Shown one piece after another: positions 48,201 through 60,200 of a stretch of 64,000 bases of DNA; position 1 is the stretch's first letter, and every line of letters starts with the position of its first letter. The stretch covers positions 744,001-808,000 of the forward strand of contig JABAKD010000006.1 of NCBI GenBank assembly GCA_012845835.1, in the 5' to 3' direction. The notes beneath the pieces are model-generated. The model was not told the DNA's origin, did not search any database, and was given only the letters and a program-made list of their open reading frames with translations. This DNA is from Undaria pinnatifida. Lineage: Eukaryota > Sar > Phaeophyceae > Laminariales > Alariaceae. A program made the translations under genes and the position numbers.

Positions 48201-51200
48201 CGCGGCTTCCCTCACCTGATCATGAACGAAAATAACCAAAATGATAAAAAACAAAACACAGCCGTCAGATGCTGTCCATCTCAAAGCGGTTCTTAAGGTT
48301 TCCGTGCGCATATTGATTAAATTATTCCAAGACTGAACGTCTTCGTATCACCCTGTTGACCCTGGTACTATCAACAGCTAATAGCACTAAGGGGAGTCAC
48401 CCATCAGTATCCTTCTATGAGGACATGGTCACCTCATAACACGCGCGATCGGAGTATCACACATAGCTTGCAAAGATAAGTGAGTTTCCACGAAATTTTT
48501 GATCTCACCGCTGGAGTGGATATTAATTTCAAATAAAAAAGGGCAGGTAGCCCCTTTGACGCGCGCGCTACAACACGATAGGGTTCGACACACGTTTATG
48601 ACCTCGGTGTCTCGTATCACACGTCTCCTGCGCATCTTCTGGCACCTAACCATGAACCAAGAGACCAAGAGCAAACGAGGAATAAAAAAAACATAAGGCA
48701 TAGCACACGAGCAGTTCGCCCCTGCAGGACGAAGGGATGTCGCCAAAAAGCAGGACAGTTTGAGCTACACGCGTGCTTTGATGGGGACGGGCGTTTCGGG
48801 TTCTCGTAAGGCCCCTGTGAAGTTTCTTTCACCTAGAGATGGACCAAAAAACAAAGAGGAAGACATAGCACGGTTGGTTTACCCCCTTCGACGCGCAAAC
48901 TACTAATACTAATAACACCATAACGATAAGGAAAAAAGTAGTAACAGTGACTCACCACACTCAACACTAAGCCTAACCCTGACCCGGGGATGGATCCTAA
49001 ACGCCCCCTTAGTCATGATTATCACCCTTTCACGCGCGTAATTGTAGGGGTATCAGTTTGGTTTGCCAATACATTTCTGCCTGGCGTGGGTTCCTCCTAG
49101 CTCAACTCATGAAAGCACCAACTGCCCGGCGGGGACAGGGAGATTCGGGCACACGAAGCCGGGAACGAGCCTCTAGTTTGGCGTTGTCGTTAACAGGAAA
49201 ACTCGATTCGCTACTTGTTACCAAAGAAATCAGGACCAATTGTAGTTGGCAAAACCGGGGTAATACATAGTTTTTTGTGTGTATCGTGGGTCTTGGGGTG
49301 ATATATACCTGGTAGCGTTTTGTGTGTATCGTCGGTCTTGATTACTATGGCCCACAGTAACAATAGCATTTTACCGTTCAATTACCGTTCAACGCCACGG
49401 GAGGTAGCCGCAAGGGAGGTCCCCAGAAGTCCCCTAGTCCCTTGAACGTTCGGCTCAGCCATCTCAGCCGCTGCGCCAACAGCGCTCGCTTGCCCCGCAG
49501 GTTAACCCGCGGCGGGCCCCGCTCACAAGCAGTACCCCTTCAATACAGCCAACCCCTTTAACACTGCTTCACCCGTAGAAGCAGGGTTAGCTATTAATAG
49601 CAGTCCCAACGGGGGGAAAAAAACGGAATACCCTATTGGCTGTGAAAAAAGATCACGACGGCTACCAACGTATAGCCAACAAAACCGAAGGTTGGCTGTA
49701 CGCATCAATGTAAACAACAACGTGTATCATGGCACTACGCGGACTTTTGCAACGGGGGCGACAAAAAAAACACATGGGGCATCTACTACATGAAAATAAA
49801 TCACCATTCAAGGGTAGCGGAGGTCTTCGCCAGAAGGGTCGTCGCCAGAACTCCCCTCCTCCCTTGAACGTTCGGCTCAGCCATCTCAGTGGCCGCGCCC
49901 GCCGCACTCGCTTCCCCCCGTAGGTCAACCCGCGGCGGGCGGCGCTCACAAGCAACACCCGCAACACAAGCAAACCGCTACTCGTGTACCCGTAGCAGTA
50001 GTAGTAGCAGGGGTAGTAGTAGTAGCGGTAGTAGGAGATTGCCCCTGATTGGGCAATGAGGGCACCCCGACCCACCTTGTCGGTGACCTTGTAGCGTTCG
50101 TTGAGCTCCTTGCCCTTGTCGACCACGGCTAGCCCAGCCTTTCCCGTGGAGCGCGCTACATCTCCGGCCTGCAAATGGGATGGGATACGACGGAATGGGA
50201 TACGACGGAATGGGATACGACGGAATGGGATACGACGGAATGGGATACGATGGAATATGGAACGGGATGGGATGGGACGGGATGGGATGGCATTGGAAAC
50301 GGGATGGAAAAGGGAAAAAAATTAACGTTCGTTCAGCTTCTCGCCCTCGTAAACCACGGCTAGCCCGGCTCTTCCTATGGAGTGCGCTACGTTTCCGGCC
50401 TACAAACGTGATGGGGTGGGATGGTGGGATGGGATGGAGCAGGATAACATGTGTTGTTACAGGAGACTGGTAAATTTCAGGACTTTTCACGGGAAGAGCC
50501 GGGCTAGCGAGTCGGGTCGGGTCAGGTCGGATCGGGTCAGCTGACCCGACCCGAACCGCTAGCCCGGCTCTTCCCGTGGAGTGCGCTACGTTTCCGGCCT
50601 ATAAACGTGATGGGGTGGGATGGTGGAATGGGATGGAGCAGGATAACATGTGTTGTTACAGGGGACTGGTAAATTTCAGGACTCTTCACGGGTCGGGTCG
50701 AATCTCGCGGGTCGGGTCGGGTCAGGTCGAGTTGGGTCAGCTGACCCCACCCGACCCGTAAGAATTTCGACACGTCTCGACCCGACCCAACCCGACCCGG
50801 CCCGCGAGAATTTCGATACGTCTTGACCCGACCCGACCCGACCCGCGAAGTTTTGATTTCCTCCTGACCCGACCCAACGCGACCCACCACAATTCGGGTG
50901 ACCCGCGAGATGCGGGTTTTATGCGGGTCAGGTCGACTTGACCCGTGACAGTCTCACGGGTCAAAGTCGAAAAGTCAAGCGGGTCAACGCATGTATACCT
51001 CGGTCGGGTGGTTGGTCCTTGGTCCCTCGTACTTTTCCCAGTATGTGTCGTTCTCTGTTCATTTTACCGGCAATTATTTGCGTCATTATTATTTCCATGT
51101 CATGTGGTGTGCGCGCGAAAAATGGGAAAGAAACTGCAACCCACACGCATGGCCAACTAGCCACGCCCGTACCGCGAGACCACCGGATCGACCCGACGAG

Positions 51201-54200
51201 CGATCTGACGAGGGAGCTAGTTATAAGTAGTGCAGTCTCCGGCCCCGGCAAGCAGCCTACCTGAGCCGCCTCCGGCAGCAAGCCCTATACCGGGGCGGTG
51301 GATCTGTCAGCAGGGGCTGCGATCCGCGAGAATCCGGGGTCTGCTGCTGGTGCTTGCTGCTGCCAGTCCTGCTGCTGCTGCTGCTTCAACGACGACTGCC
51401 CTTCCTTGCCTTTGTACGTTTCGTCACATTTCGTATTGGTATGACCGTAATATTACTACTGTTACGGCTTCAGCCGGCACAGGATTCGCGTGACACTGCT
51501 GTATGCCTTGGTACGAGTAGCTAGGGGTACCGCCTGGGTGATTGTTCTGCACGCTGTGATGACGTATGATCGGAGCATCGGCACGAGAGAGGCAGGAAGC
51601 GGAAAGTTTCGTATTATTTACGGATCCGCGGGTCTGAACCGCGGGGCGCCTGCACGGCAATGGTCCTCTAAGTTTGAAAAAGGCGGGTCCGCGGGCAAGA
51701 TTCGCGGGTTTGACCCGCGGGTCAACCGAAAACAACTCGCGGGTCATAATGGCTTGACCCGCGAGTGACCCGTATCTCGCGGGTCATGACGCGACCCGAC
51801 CCGCGAGATTTTGAAACCCCCTTGACCCGACCCGGGTCGGGTCATGACCCGTGAAAAGCCCTGGTAAATTTGGGCATGGGATGGGATGGGGTGAGGTGTT
51901 GTCGCCGGCCCGTAGAGGGGATGGGGGTGGGATGGATGTGGAACGGCGGAATGGAATGGAGCGGAATGGGATGGGATGTGGTTGGGTGGGATGTGGTTGC
52001 GTGGGATGGGGTGTGCGGTGGGATGGGGTGGGATGGGATGGCCTCAAATTTAATGTTAATTCAGTTCCTTGTCCTTGTCGACCACCGCTAGTCCAGCCTT
52101 TCCAGCGGAGCGCGCTACATCACCAGTCTGCAAGCGGGGTGGGAAAGGATGGGATAGGATGGGATGGGATGGGATGGGGATGGACTAGAATGGGATCAAA
52201 TACGCTTCACTAGCCAGAACCGTACACAGTTTTGCGAAAACAATGCTCGGGACTAGTGTGGGATAACTTTCGCAGTAATGAAAGGGTTATACACTACATT
52301 TAGTGTGGGAAGCGGCCTTCCCCGTGGAGCTATATTGTCGGCCTGTAAATGGGATGGGACGGCATGGAATGTTGGGAAAGTGGGATGGGACAGGATGGGA
52401 TAAACGCGCTGTGTAAGCGCATCGTATTATGGGCGACGATAGCATTCAGGAATACACTACAGTATCGGCCCTCCATGTCCAAGTACCTTTTTTCACCCTG
52501 AAAAAGAAAGTCAAAAAGGAGGCAGCTTCTCACTGAAGGGGTACTTTTTTCCGGGTACCTTTTTGGTAGAAGCTGCTTCCTCAATGGTTTTCTCTTCGAG
52601 GCCCACGTCCAAGTACCTCTTCGATGATAACTTATCTCCCGATTGGATTCCCTTTCAGGTCAATCTCAAACAATCTTTTAATTTGCTCCAAGTATCTTTC
52701 AAGTTGGAGATGAATCTGAAAGGGAATGCCAATACGATCAAACTTCTCATTAGAGAAGTAGCCAAAGGCGGACTTCAAAAGGAAAGCCAACGAGGGGGCA
52801 GCTTCTCATCTACGGGGTACCTTGTTGAAGCACCTTATAATCTTGCAGCTTCTCATCTACGGGGTACCTTGTTGAAGCACCTTATAATCTTGCAGAGGGG
52901 CGCTCTTCAATGGCTTTCAGTTTCTGGCCCATCTCCAAATACCTCTTTTCGTCTAAGACAAAACCTGCTCATCGCCCTTCCCTTGGACGTCCATATCCAA
53001 GTACCTCTTCAGTGAAAGTACCTCTTCCGGGAGAAGTTGTCTCCCGATTGGATTTCTCTTCAGACCAATCTCCGAGTATCATCTAAACTTGGAGACGATC
53101 CTGAAAGGGAAAGTGAACGAGGAAAAGGTACATTTTTCCATGTACCTAAAAGAGGTACATTTTTCCATGTACCTAACCTGGTAAATTGTCCCCTCGTTCG
53201 CGTTTCCTTTCAGATCCCTTTCCAAGTACCTGTGGATCTGAAGGGCAAGTTCTCATCAAAGAGGTACAGAACTCCAAGCACTTCTTAGAAGTTGGATCCT
53301 CGTAGAAGATTTACCTCTTGCAGGCCCGTCTCGAATTGCCTATTAAATGAGAAGGTGTCTCCTAGTTGAAGAGGTACTTTTCGCCAGGAAGAGGTACCTT
53401 CTCCAGGTACCTCGTGTTAGAAACTGCTTCCTGATTGGTTTTCGACATGAGGTCCATGTGTCCATGTACATGTTCAAAAGGCAGTTGCGTCCTGAATGTC
53501 TTTCCCTTCCATGTCCCTCTCCAAGTACCTCTGCAATTTGGAGATGGACATGGAAGGGAAGGGCATTACCGAAGCAATTTATCCTTGACAAGGTAGGTTC
53601 ACGTAGACCTGAAGGGGAAGCCGATGAGGAGGGTCCTCATTGAAAATAACCTGTTTTCCAGGTGCCTCTTCTCTTGCAGACATGCCTTCCTCATCGGCTT
53701 CCAGGTTCGTACTTGGAGATGGACCAGAAACTGAAAGCCAACGAAAAGGCCCCTCTGCAAGATAAGAGGTGATTGGAGAAAAGGTACTGGGAAGAGGTAC
53801 TTGGGGAAGAGGTACTTGAACAAGACATACTTAAAGAGATACTTGAGAGAAGTACTGGGTGATGGACCTGAACCTGAACGTCCACGAGGGAGGTACCTAC
53901 TTCTTCAAGGGCAGAGGGTACGCGGAGATGGACCTGACAGGGATTCAGTGAGGACACAGCTTCTCACGGAAGAGGTACGTCCTCATTGGCTTTCTGTTTC
54001 AAGTCCAAAGGTAAGAACCTCTTACTGCCAATAAAAGGTACTTGGAAGTAGACTTCCCAATAAAATGTACCTGAAGATGGGCCGGAAAGGGTAAGCCAAT
54101 GAAAAGGGTACCTTCTAAAGCGAAGAGGTGCTGAGGCGGACCATATCGGGAAAGGCAATGAGGAGGAAGTGTATCATTGACAAGAAGTACTTCTGTTCGA

Positions 54201-57200
54201 GTACCTCTGCTCAGAAGCTACTTCCGCGTCGTGGCTTGTCTTGAAGCTCCATCTCCATGTACCTTCTTGTTTTCCTTTTTGGAAGTGAGTCGATCAGGAA
54301 GGCACGTCTTCAATGTAAGAAGTACTTGGAGATGAATCTAAAAGGCAAACAGCCAACGAGGACGCCAGCTCTCAGTGAAGAGGTACGCGAAGATGGAGCG
54401 GATGGATCAGAATCGACAGCTAACGAAGAGGCATCGATCGTGAGGGGAGTGTGTGAAACCTGTTACGAAAAACGAAAGCGAGCAAGGGTCCCCACATCGC
54501 ACAGATGATCATCTAGATCACATAGATCACATAGCTCATACAGATCATATAGATCATATAGATAATATAGATCATATAGATCATGCAGACCCCATACCTG
54601 CCGTCGTGATATGTTGTACATAACCTGTGTAGTACAGATTCAAACCCAGGGAGCATGTGCTACAGCAGCAGGCCATGCGGATCATACGGCACCCGCCCTT
54701 AAGATGGTAACTAGACCCATGCGGATGGTACATTGACCAGGGATCTGTCTCCCGTGCAATTTCACGCACTTGCTCTATCGATGCAACAGCGTCCCCGAAT
54801 GAACAACGCCTCCCATGTGAGCTTCAAAACCATTCAACAAACCCCAGATTTTCTGCGTCCAATCTTCCAAACCGACCCTCCGATTGGTCGCCCAACTATC
54901 CGCGCAAGAGTGCTACTAAACTACTAAATGAAGGATCTCTCGGAGCGGAGCACTCGGTGGCTCCGAATTTTTCAAAAGCCACCCAAGAGGGTCGACATCA
55001 GACGTTTTCCACAAAGTAAAGCACGCCATGTCGAACACTTCGATTGGTCACCCGTCGCACACCAAACTCTCCACGCGGACCAGAAAAAGCACTGCGCCGA
55101 GAGTGTCGTGTGCGGCCCGTGACCAAAGCAAACGAACGACGTGTCAAGCTTGGTCTTGTGGAAAACATCTGAGTTCGGCCCCGCTTGGTGACGTTTGAAA
55201 AAATCCACACGTCGAGCAGATCCCCGATCCCCGCTTCATGATCTAGATCTGTCAGGGAATATCCGCATAGTATATTAATAGCTCATGTTGCCGAGTGGGA
55301 ATCGTCCGATTGCATGATCGCTCGAGCTTCCTGGTTTGGATCTGAATTCAACGTACACAGATCCTGTACAGCACATCATGCGGCAGATGCAGGATCTTCC
55401 TGTAGATTATCTAGATCGTGATCTATCCAACGCGTGAACATTCTGGCATCGTCGTCGGTGGCGTGATCATGGTTCCACGCGACACACGTACCGCCCCCAG
55501 TCCCACGTCAGCGGCAAAGGATGCTGTAGCTTTCGCTAGGAACACGCGCCGGTGGATATTTGGAACTGTCGTCAGGCCAACCTAATCCATCCCAACCCGA
55601 CAACGAACCCAACCTATCTCTGCTGGTGTGTACTGCTGTGACGTTGTGCTGGAGCTGCCGTCTCACACTCATTTCAATCAAATATGTTCACTGAAAGAGA
55701 TCTCAGTTGGATGTACCGAACCTATACGGATAGACTACCGCTGCACGTGCTGAGTATCATTCAACGCCGAATACTGATGTACACAGCCAGCACAGCAGCA
55801 GCAGCAAACAATGTACACGACGCCACAACGCCACACCGACATGTGACATGTGACAACACCACGCCTAAAGGGGCGCCATCAAAGTAAAAAGAAAGAACAA
55901 AAGGCGGCGGTACATAGACGTTCAGCTAACGAACTGTACCAGTACTAATGATCGCAATAACGGCGGTAGACATGCCCACCAACGGGTCTCTGGTCTTGGG
56001 TCTCTGGTCTCTGGTGGCCATTTGGCATTTTTCGAATATACTAAATGTTCCCGCGTTTTTCTTACCCACCTTGTATATACAAAAACGACTTTCGACGAAA
56101 TCTCCGATCTCACAGCTGGAGTGAATTTTTATTTTTATAATATACTTGAGCTGTTGGGGCGAGCCTAATTGCAATTCTACACGTGCAAGCCACACCATTA
56201 GACGGTTCGCGCTTACAATTCCCTGCTTCCGGCAGATCTTCGTCAGGACGGATTATACTTCTGCACCACTAGTGCTGTAGTACGTGGTGACAGCGTGCCA
56301 AATAGGATCCGGGCCGGGTGGGGTCAGGGTGTGATAGAGGTTCAACCGGTCGCCCCGGTGGCGTATCAGGTTATCCTCGAGCCTGGTACAGGTCAGTTTC
56401 GTGAGTTCGAGCCCCGCCGAGTGCATACTCGTATAAATTCGTGGGGAATTTTTGTTGTGCACAATTTGACTTGCGGAAAGCGCGAGAGCGTGAGTTAGCA
56501 ACACTCGATGAAAATTCGACGAGCAGTGGGATTGCTGGACCCTATGCGCGATAAAAAATGAAGGCAAGAACCGGGGGGGGAGAAGGGACGACACCTGTGT
56601 CCACGGCTTGTCCAGGAGCTTGAAAGTAAAAGTGTGCAAAAAAATAAGAAGAAAAAAAAGAAGTGTTGACCAGGTACATGAGAGGCGTGCTATTCCACCG
56701 CAATCGCCATACGCAGAGACGCGGAGCAACACGTTTACAGGGCTGCACCTACGTCCTGTTTTCTTTGGTAAAAACCACTTGTCATCAGTGTAGGATATAC
56801 TGCAGCAGTTATTGCGTGATCTACATCCAGCACAACCAGTGTCCGTGCTGATTCCTCAGAGACGAGCTTTGTGATCACGATGTCGAGACAGGGAATACAT
56901 ATTGCAAAATACAGCAAGGTGGTTTGGCCATGCAACGCCAACCGCAATGAGCACGCCGGCAAAGGACAAAAATAAATGGTAGGCAAGCCAACACACCAGA
57001 TTATTTTCGTAGCTAGAAAAGGAAAAAATAAAGGGAAAGATGAATGAGAAATAAAACAAAAGGGGCAATATACTGGAAAGAAAGAGGGAAACAAAACAGT
57101 AAAAAAGGGTATACTCATATCATTAGGCCATGTCTTATACAGTCGGATTCCGCCAGGCGGAAACGGCCCTTTTCGACTGGACTTTTTTCCGACTGGATTC

Positions 57201-60200
57201 TTCTGGTACTTCTTATCGTCAGTAGACGTATTTAAGCCTGACGATATGCCTATATTTTTGGCTCTAAACCAAATTAAGCCCTATCGTGTTTTAAATGTAA
57301 AAAAAATAGGTCTATTTTATCGACCTAACGACCACGGCAGACCACGGTGAGATGTGGATTTTCCCAAAATATGCACTTGGGCACATTTTGGCCCAAGTGC
57401 ATATTTGAAGCAATTTTCCGAGTATTTTCCAGCAAACGACAGCATTTCAGACGACAAAAGCTCGAGGCAACAACAGACACTCTGCAGCAGCAGCACAGCA
57501 CAACACCCACGCAGTAATTGCAACGCTCAACCTAACAAGCCGCTTAGTGTATCCCCAATCCGGGTTAATCAACCTGCGTGTACAACACCATCATCAGGAA
57601 CGTTGGTGGTGGTCAGAGGCGTCCCACTCTCGTGGAACGGCATGCCTCTACGAACTATTACTTGAAAAGGAGCCCTTGTTCATTCACGAGGATCGAGCGC
57701 ACACACACAACACAACACACCACAAAACAAAAACAACACAGCACAACACACAGACAACCAGCACCCCAACAGCCAACCCAACTACAGCACAACTAGCCGG
57801 TGGAAAACGCCCGCGAGACTCCTCCTACCCTGGCGTTCTCTGCGGTCAGAGAGCTGGGACTCTGACATAGTTCGTCGCGCGCTCGCGCTCCTGCTCTCTC
57901 GTCCTGAGGCTTTAATTTTTCGACGACACATTTTTTTTGTTTGGTTTTTGTGCCCGACGTAGCGCATGGCCGGAGCTGCTGCAGTTTACAACCCTGTTGC
58001 CTCTTTCCCGCGAATGCCTACATTTCGAGGGTGGAAATTGAACCGGGTTGAGGGCCAGTCCTGCTGTGCTGCTGTACTGACTGCCACACTGAGGCACACC
58101 GAAGGCGGCAGACGCCTGCGAGGTATCCTACATATGAAGCGAGTATGTGGAGTACGAAGTACTCAATGTTTTTGCCAGGCACCAGTTATTTGTTTTGGCC
58201 GTTTGTTCAAGCTCGCACAGCATGGGCAGGGGAGGGTCTTTCTCGAAGTTTCCACCCACTCATGTGCTGACTGATGACATAAATCCTCGTCTTGCCATCT
58301 GCGTCTGGAGTAGTGCAGAAATATCATACTCTATTTTCAAGTAGTTTGATCTTTCCTCGGCTTTTCTTTTCATGCGTACTGAAAGAGACCACTATTTCGA
58401 GTTTTAGACATGTGGTGTTTTTTTTATGCGTTAGGTCGAAATATCGAATGGCCTAGCTCTTCCAGTTGGAAGTACTTAAGACCTAACCTCGAGGCTTAAA
58501 TACGTCTAGTACGGGCGATTTTATAGTTTTTGTGCTCTTCCTAGAGGCGGTTCGTGTGCGGGAGTACTGCTGTACGGCAGTCGAAATCGGTTGGCAGCTC
58601 TGTGCTTCGGGCTTCCTCTGCGAGCAACGGCTCGACGAACCCTCGTCCCAGCGAGTTTGTGGCTTTGGGCTTAGCCGAAAGCCGCCAAAGCTACGTTCGT
58701 GGAGTTGCACTCAGCCGAGAGCCGCCAAAGCTACAGCAGGCGCAGCCGTTGTTAGCAGCATGGGATCGATACCGCGCGCTGCTGCCGTAGTGTGATACAC
58801 GCTGCTGGCGACCGGAACTAGGAATGCGCCACGCTGACTTGCTGCGAGAAGCAACAACAGTAGTGATAGCCAAGCCAGCGTCAGCGCCTTGTATGATACT
58901 GCAGTGTGGTACCTGGTTTAGGTGTGTGCCCGTGTGGCCGTGTGGGTGTGTGTTTTGCGGTGGGATGAGCGATGCGATCGGTTCAAAAAACACGGGTAAA
59001 ACCTTTTCGACTGAGTTTTTCGACTGGATCCGCAGTCGGAATTCTCAGTCGAAAAAAGTTGAGTCGAAAAAGCCCTTTTTTTCGACTGTGTGGGAAACCC
59101 CGATTTGGGCTTCAGTAGAAAAAGGCCGTTTTCGACTGACAAATCCGACTGTATAAGGAATGGCCTTAAAATAGAAAATCGGACGCAAGAAGTGGAGGAT
59201 CGATACAAAAGGCCCCAGTTGGCAAAAAGAGTCGTCAATTTCCCGTCGAGGCTCAATTCTCAATTTCTTATTGTGTCGCTCTCGTTTAGTGCGAGCGACT
59301 TGACTATCGTACCCGACCCTGGGCCCTGGGCACCGTTTCTTCAATCAGCTTTCTTGTTTATCGTGAGAAAACGAGCCTCGACTTCTTGCAGCCGACTTTC
59401 ATTTAGATCAGCCGTCCTCTATATATTGACGGCGGCGGTGCAGCACGTTGTACCAACACAGAAGGCAGTTGCCGTGCGTGATTATTACCTGGTACATACT
59501 CGTAGTCAGAAACGTAAATGCTGAGCCTCAATTATCGATTTTGTCATCTTGTCGCCCTCGTCGAGACTGCTATCGGCTTTGTTCACCTGTGTATGCCAGG
59601 TATTAGTAAAGCACCCGACGCCCGACCCTGAGCACCGTTTCTTCGGTCATTTTTTTCGTTTATCGTCACCTCTCCTGCTCTCTGCCCTCCTACAGAGCAC
59701 TTCTGAAGCTCTCTTTACGCTTGATGATGGGCTCGTGGAGTTCAACGTCCGTGTTATACCCGCGTGCACCTGGTACGTTGTACGCGATGCTGCTGCCGTA
59801 ACTGCTGCTGTGTCAGACACGAAAGACGGAATTCGACGAGACCAAAGTTGAAGTTCCTTTTGTACTGGTAGGTGATAGGTTAGGCCTTTGGTACAATACG
59901 TGTACTGCTGTACTCGTAGTACGTTTATCACTATGGACTAAAATTTAAAGGTCATTATGGTACTAATATTAATACAAAACGACCTTTACATTTCCATTCG
60001 GAATGGTACGCGAAACAGCAGTGCTTTGTTTTTGCTCGTCTCACAGCAATGCTGCCCGTGCGTCTCAACCACCCCGGCGGAGCACAACACTCGAGCCATG
60101 GTTGGCTGTCTCTACCTCTCCCTCTGTTCTCCCGCCCCCCCTACGCCCTCGCTTCATACCTGGTCCTTCCGAAGGCAAAGTCCAGCGGCCCCAAGACCGA

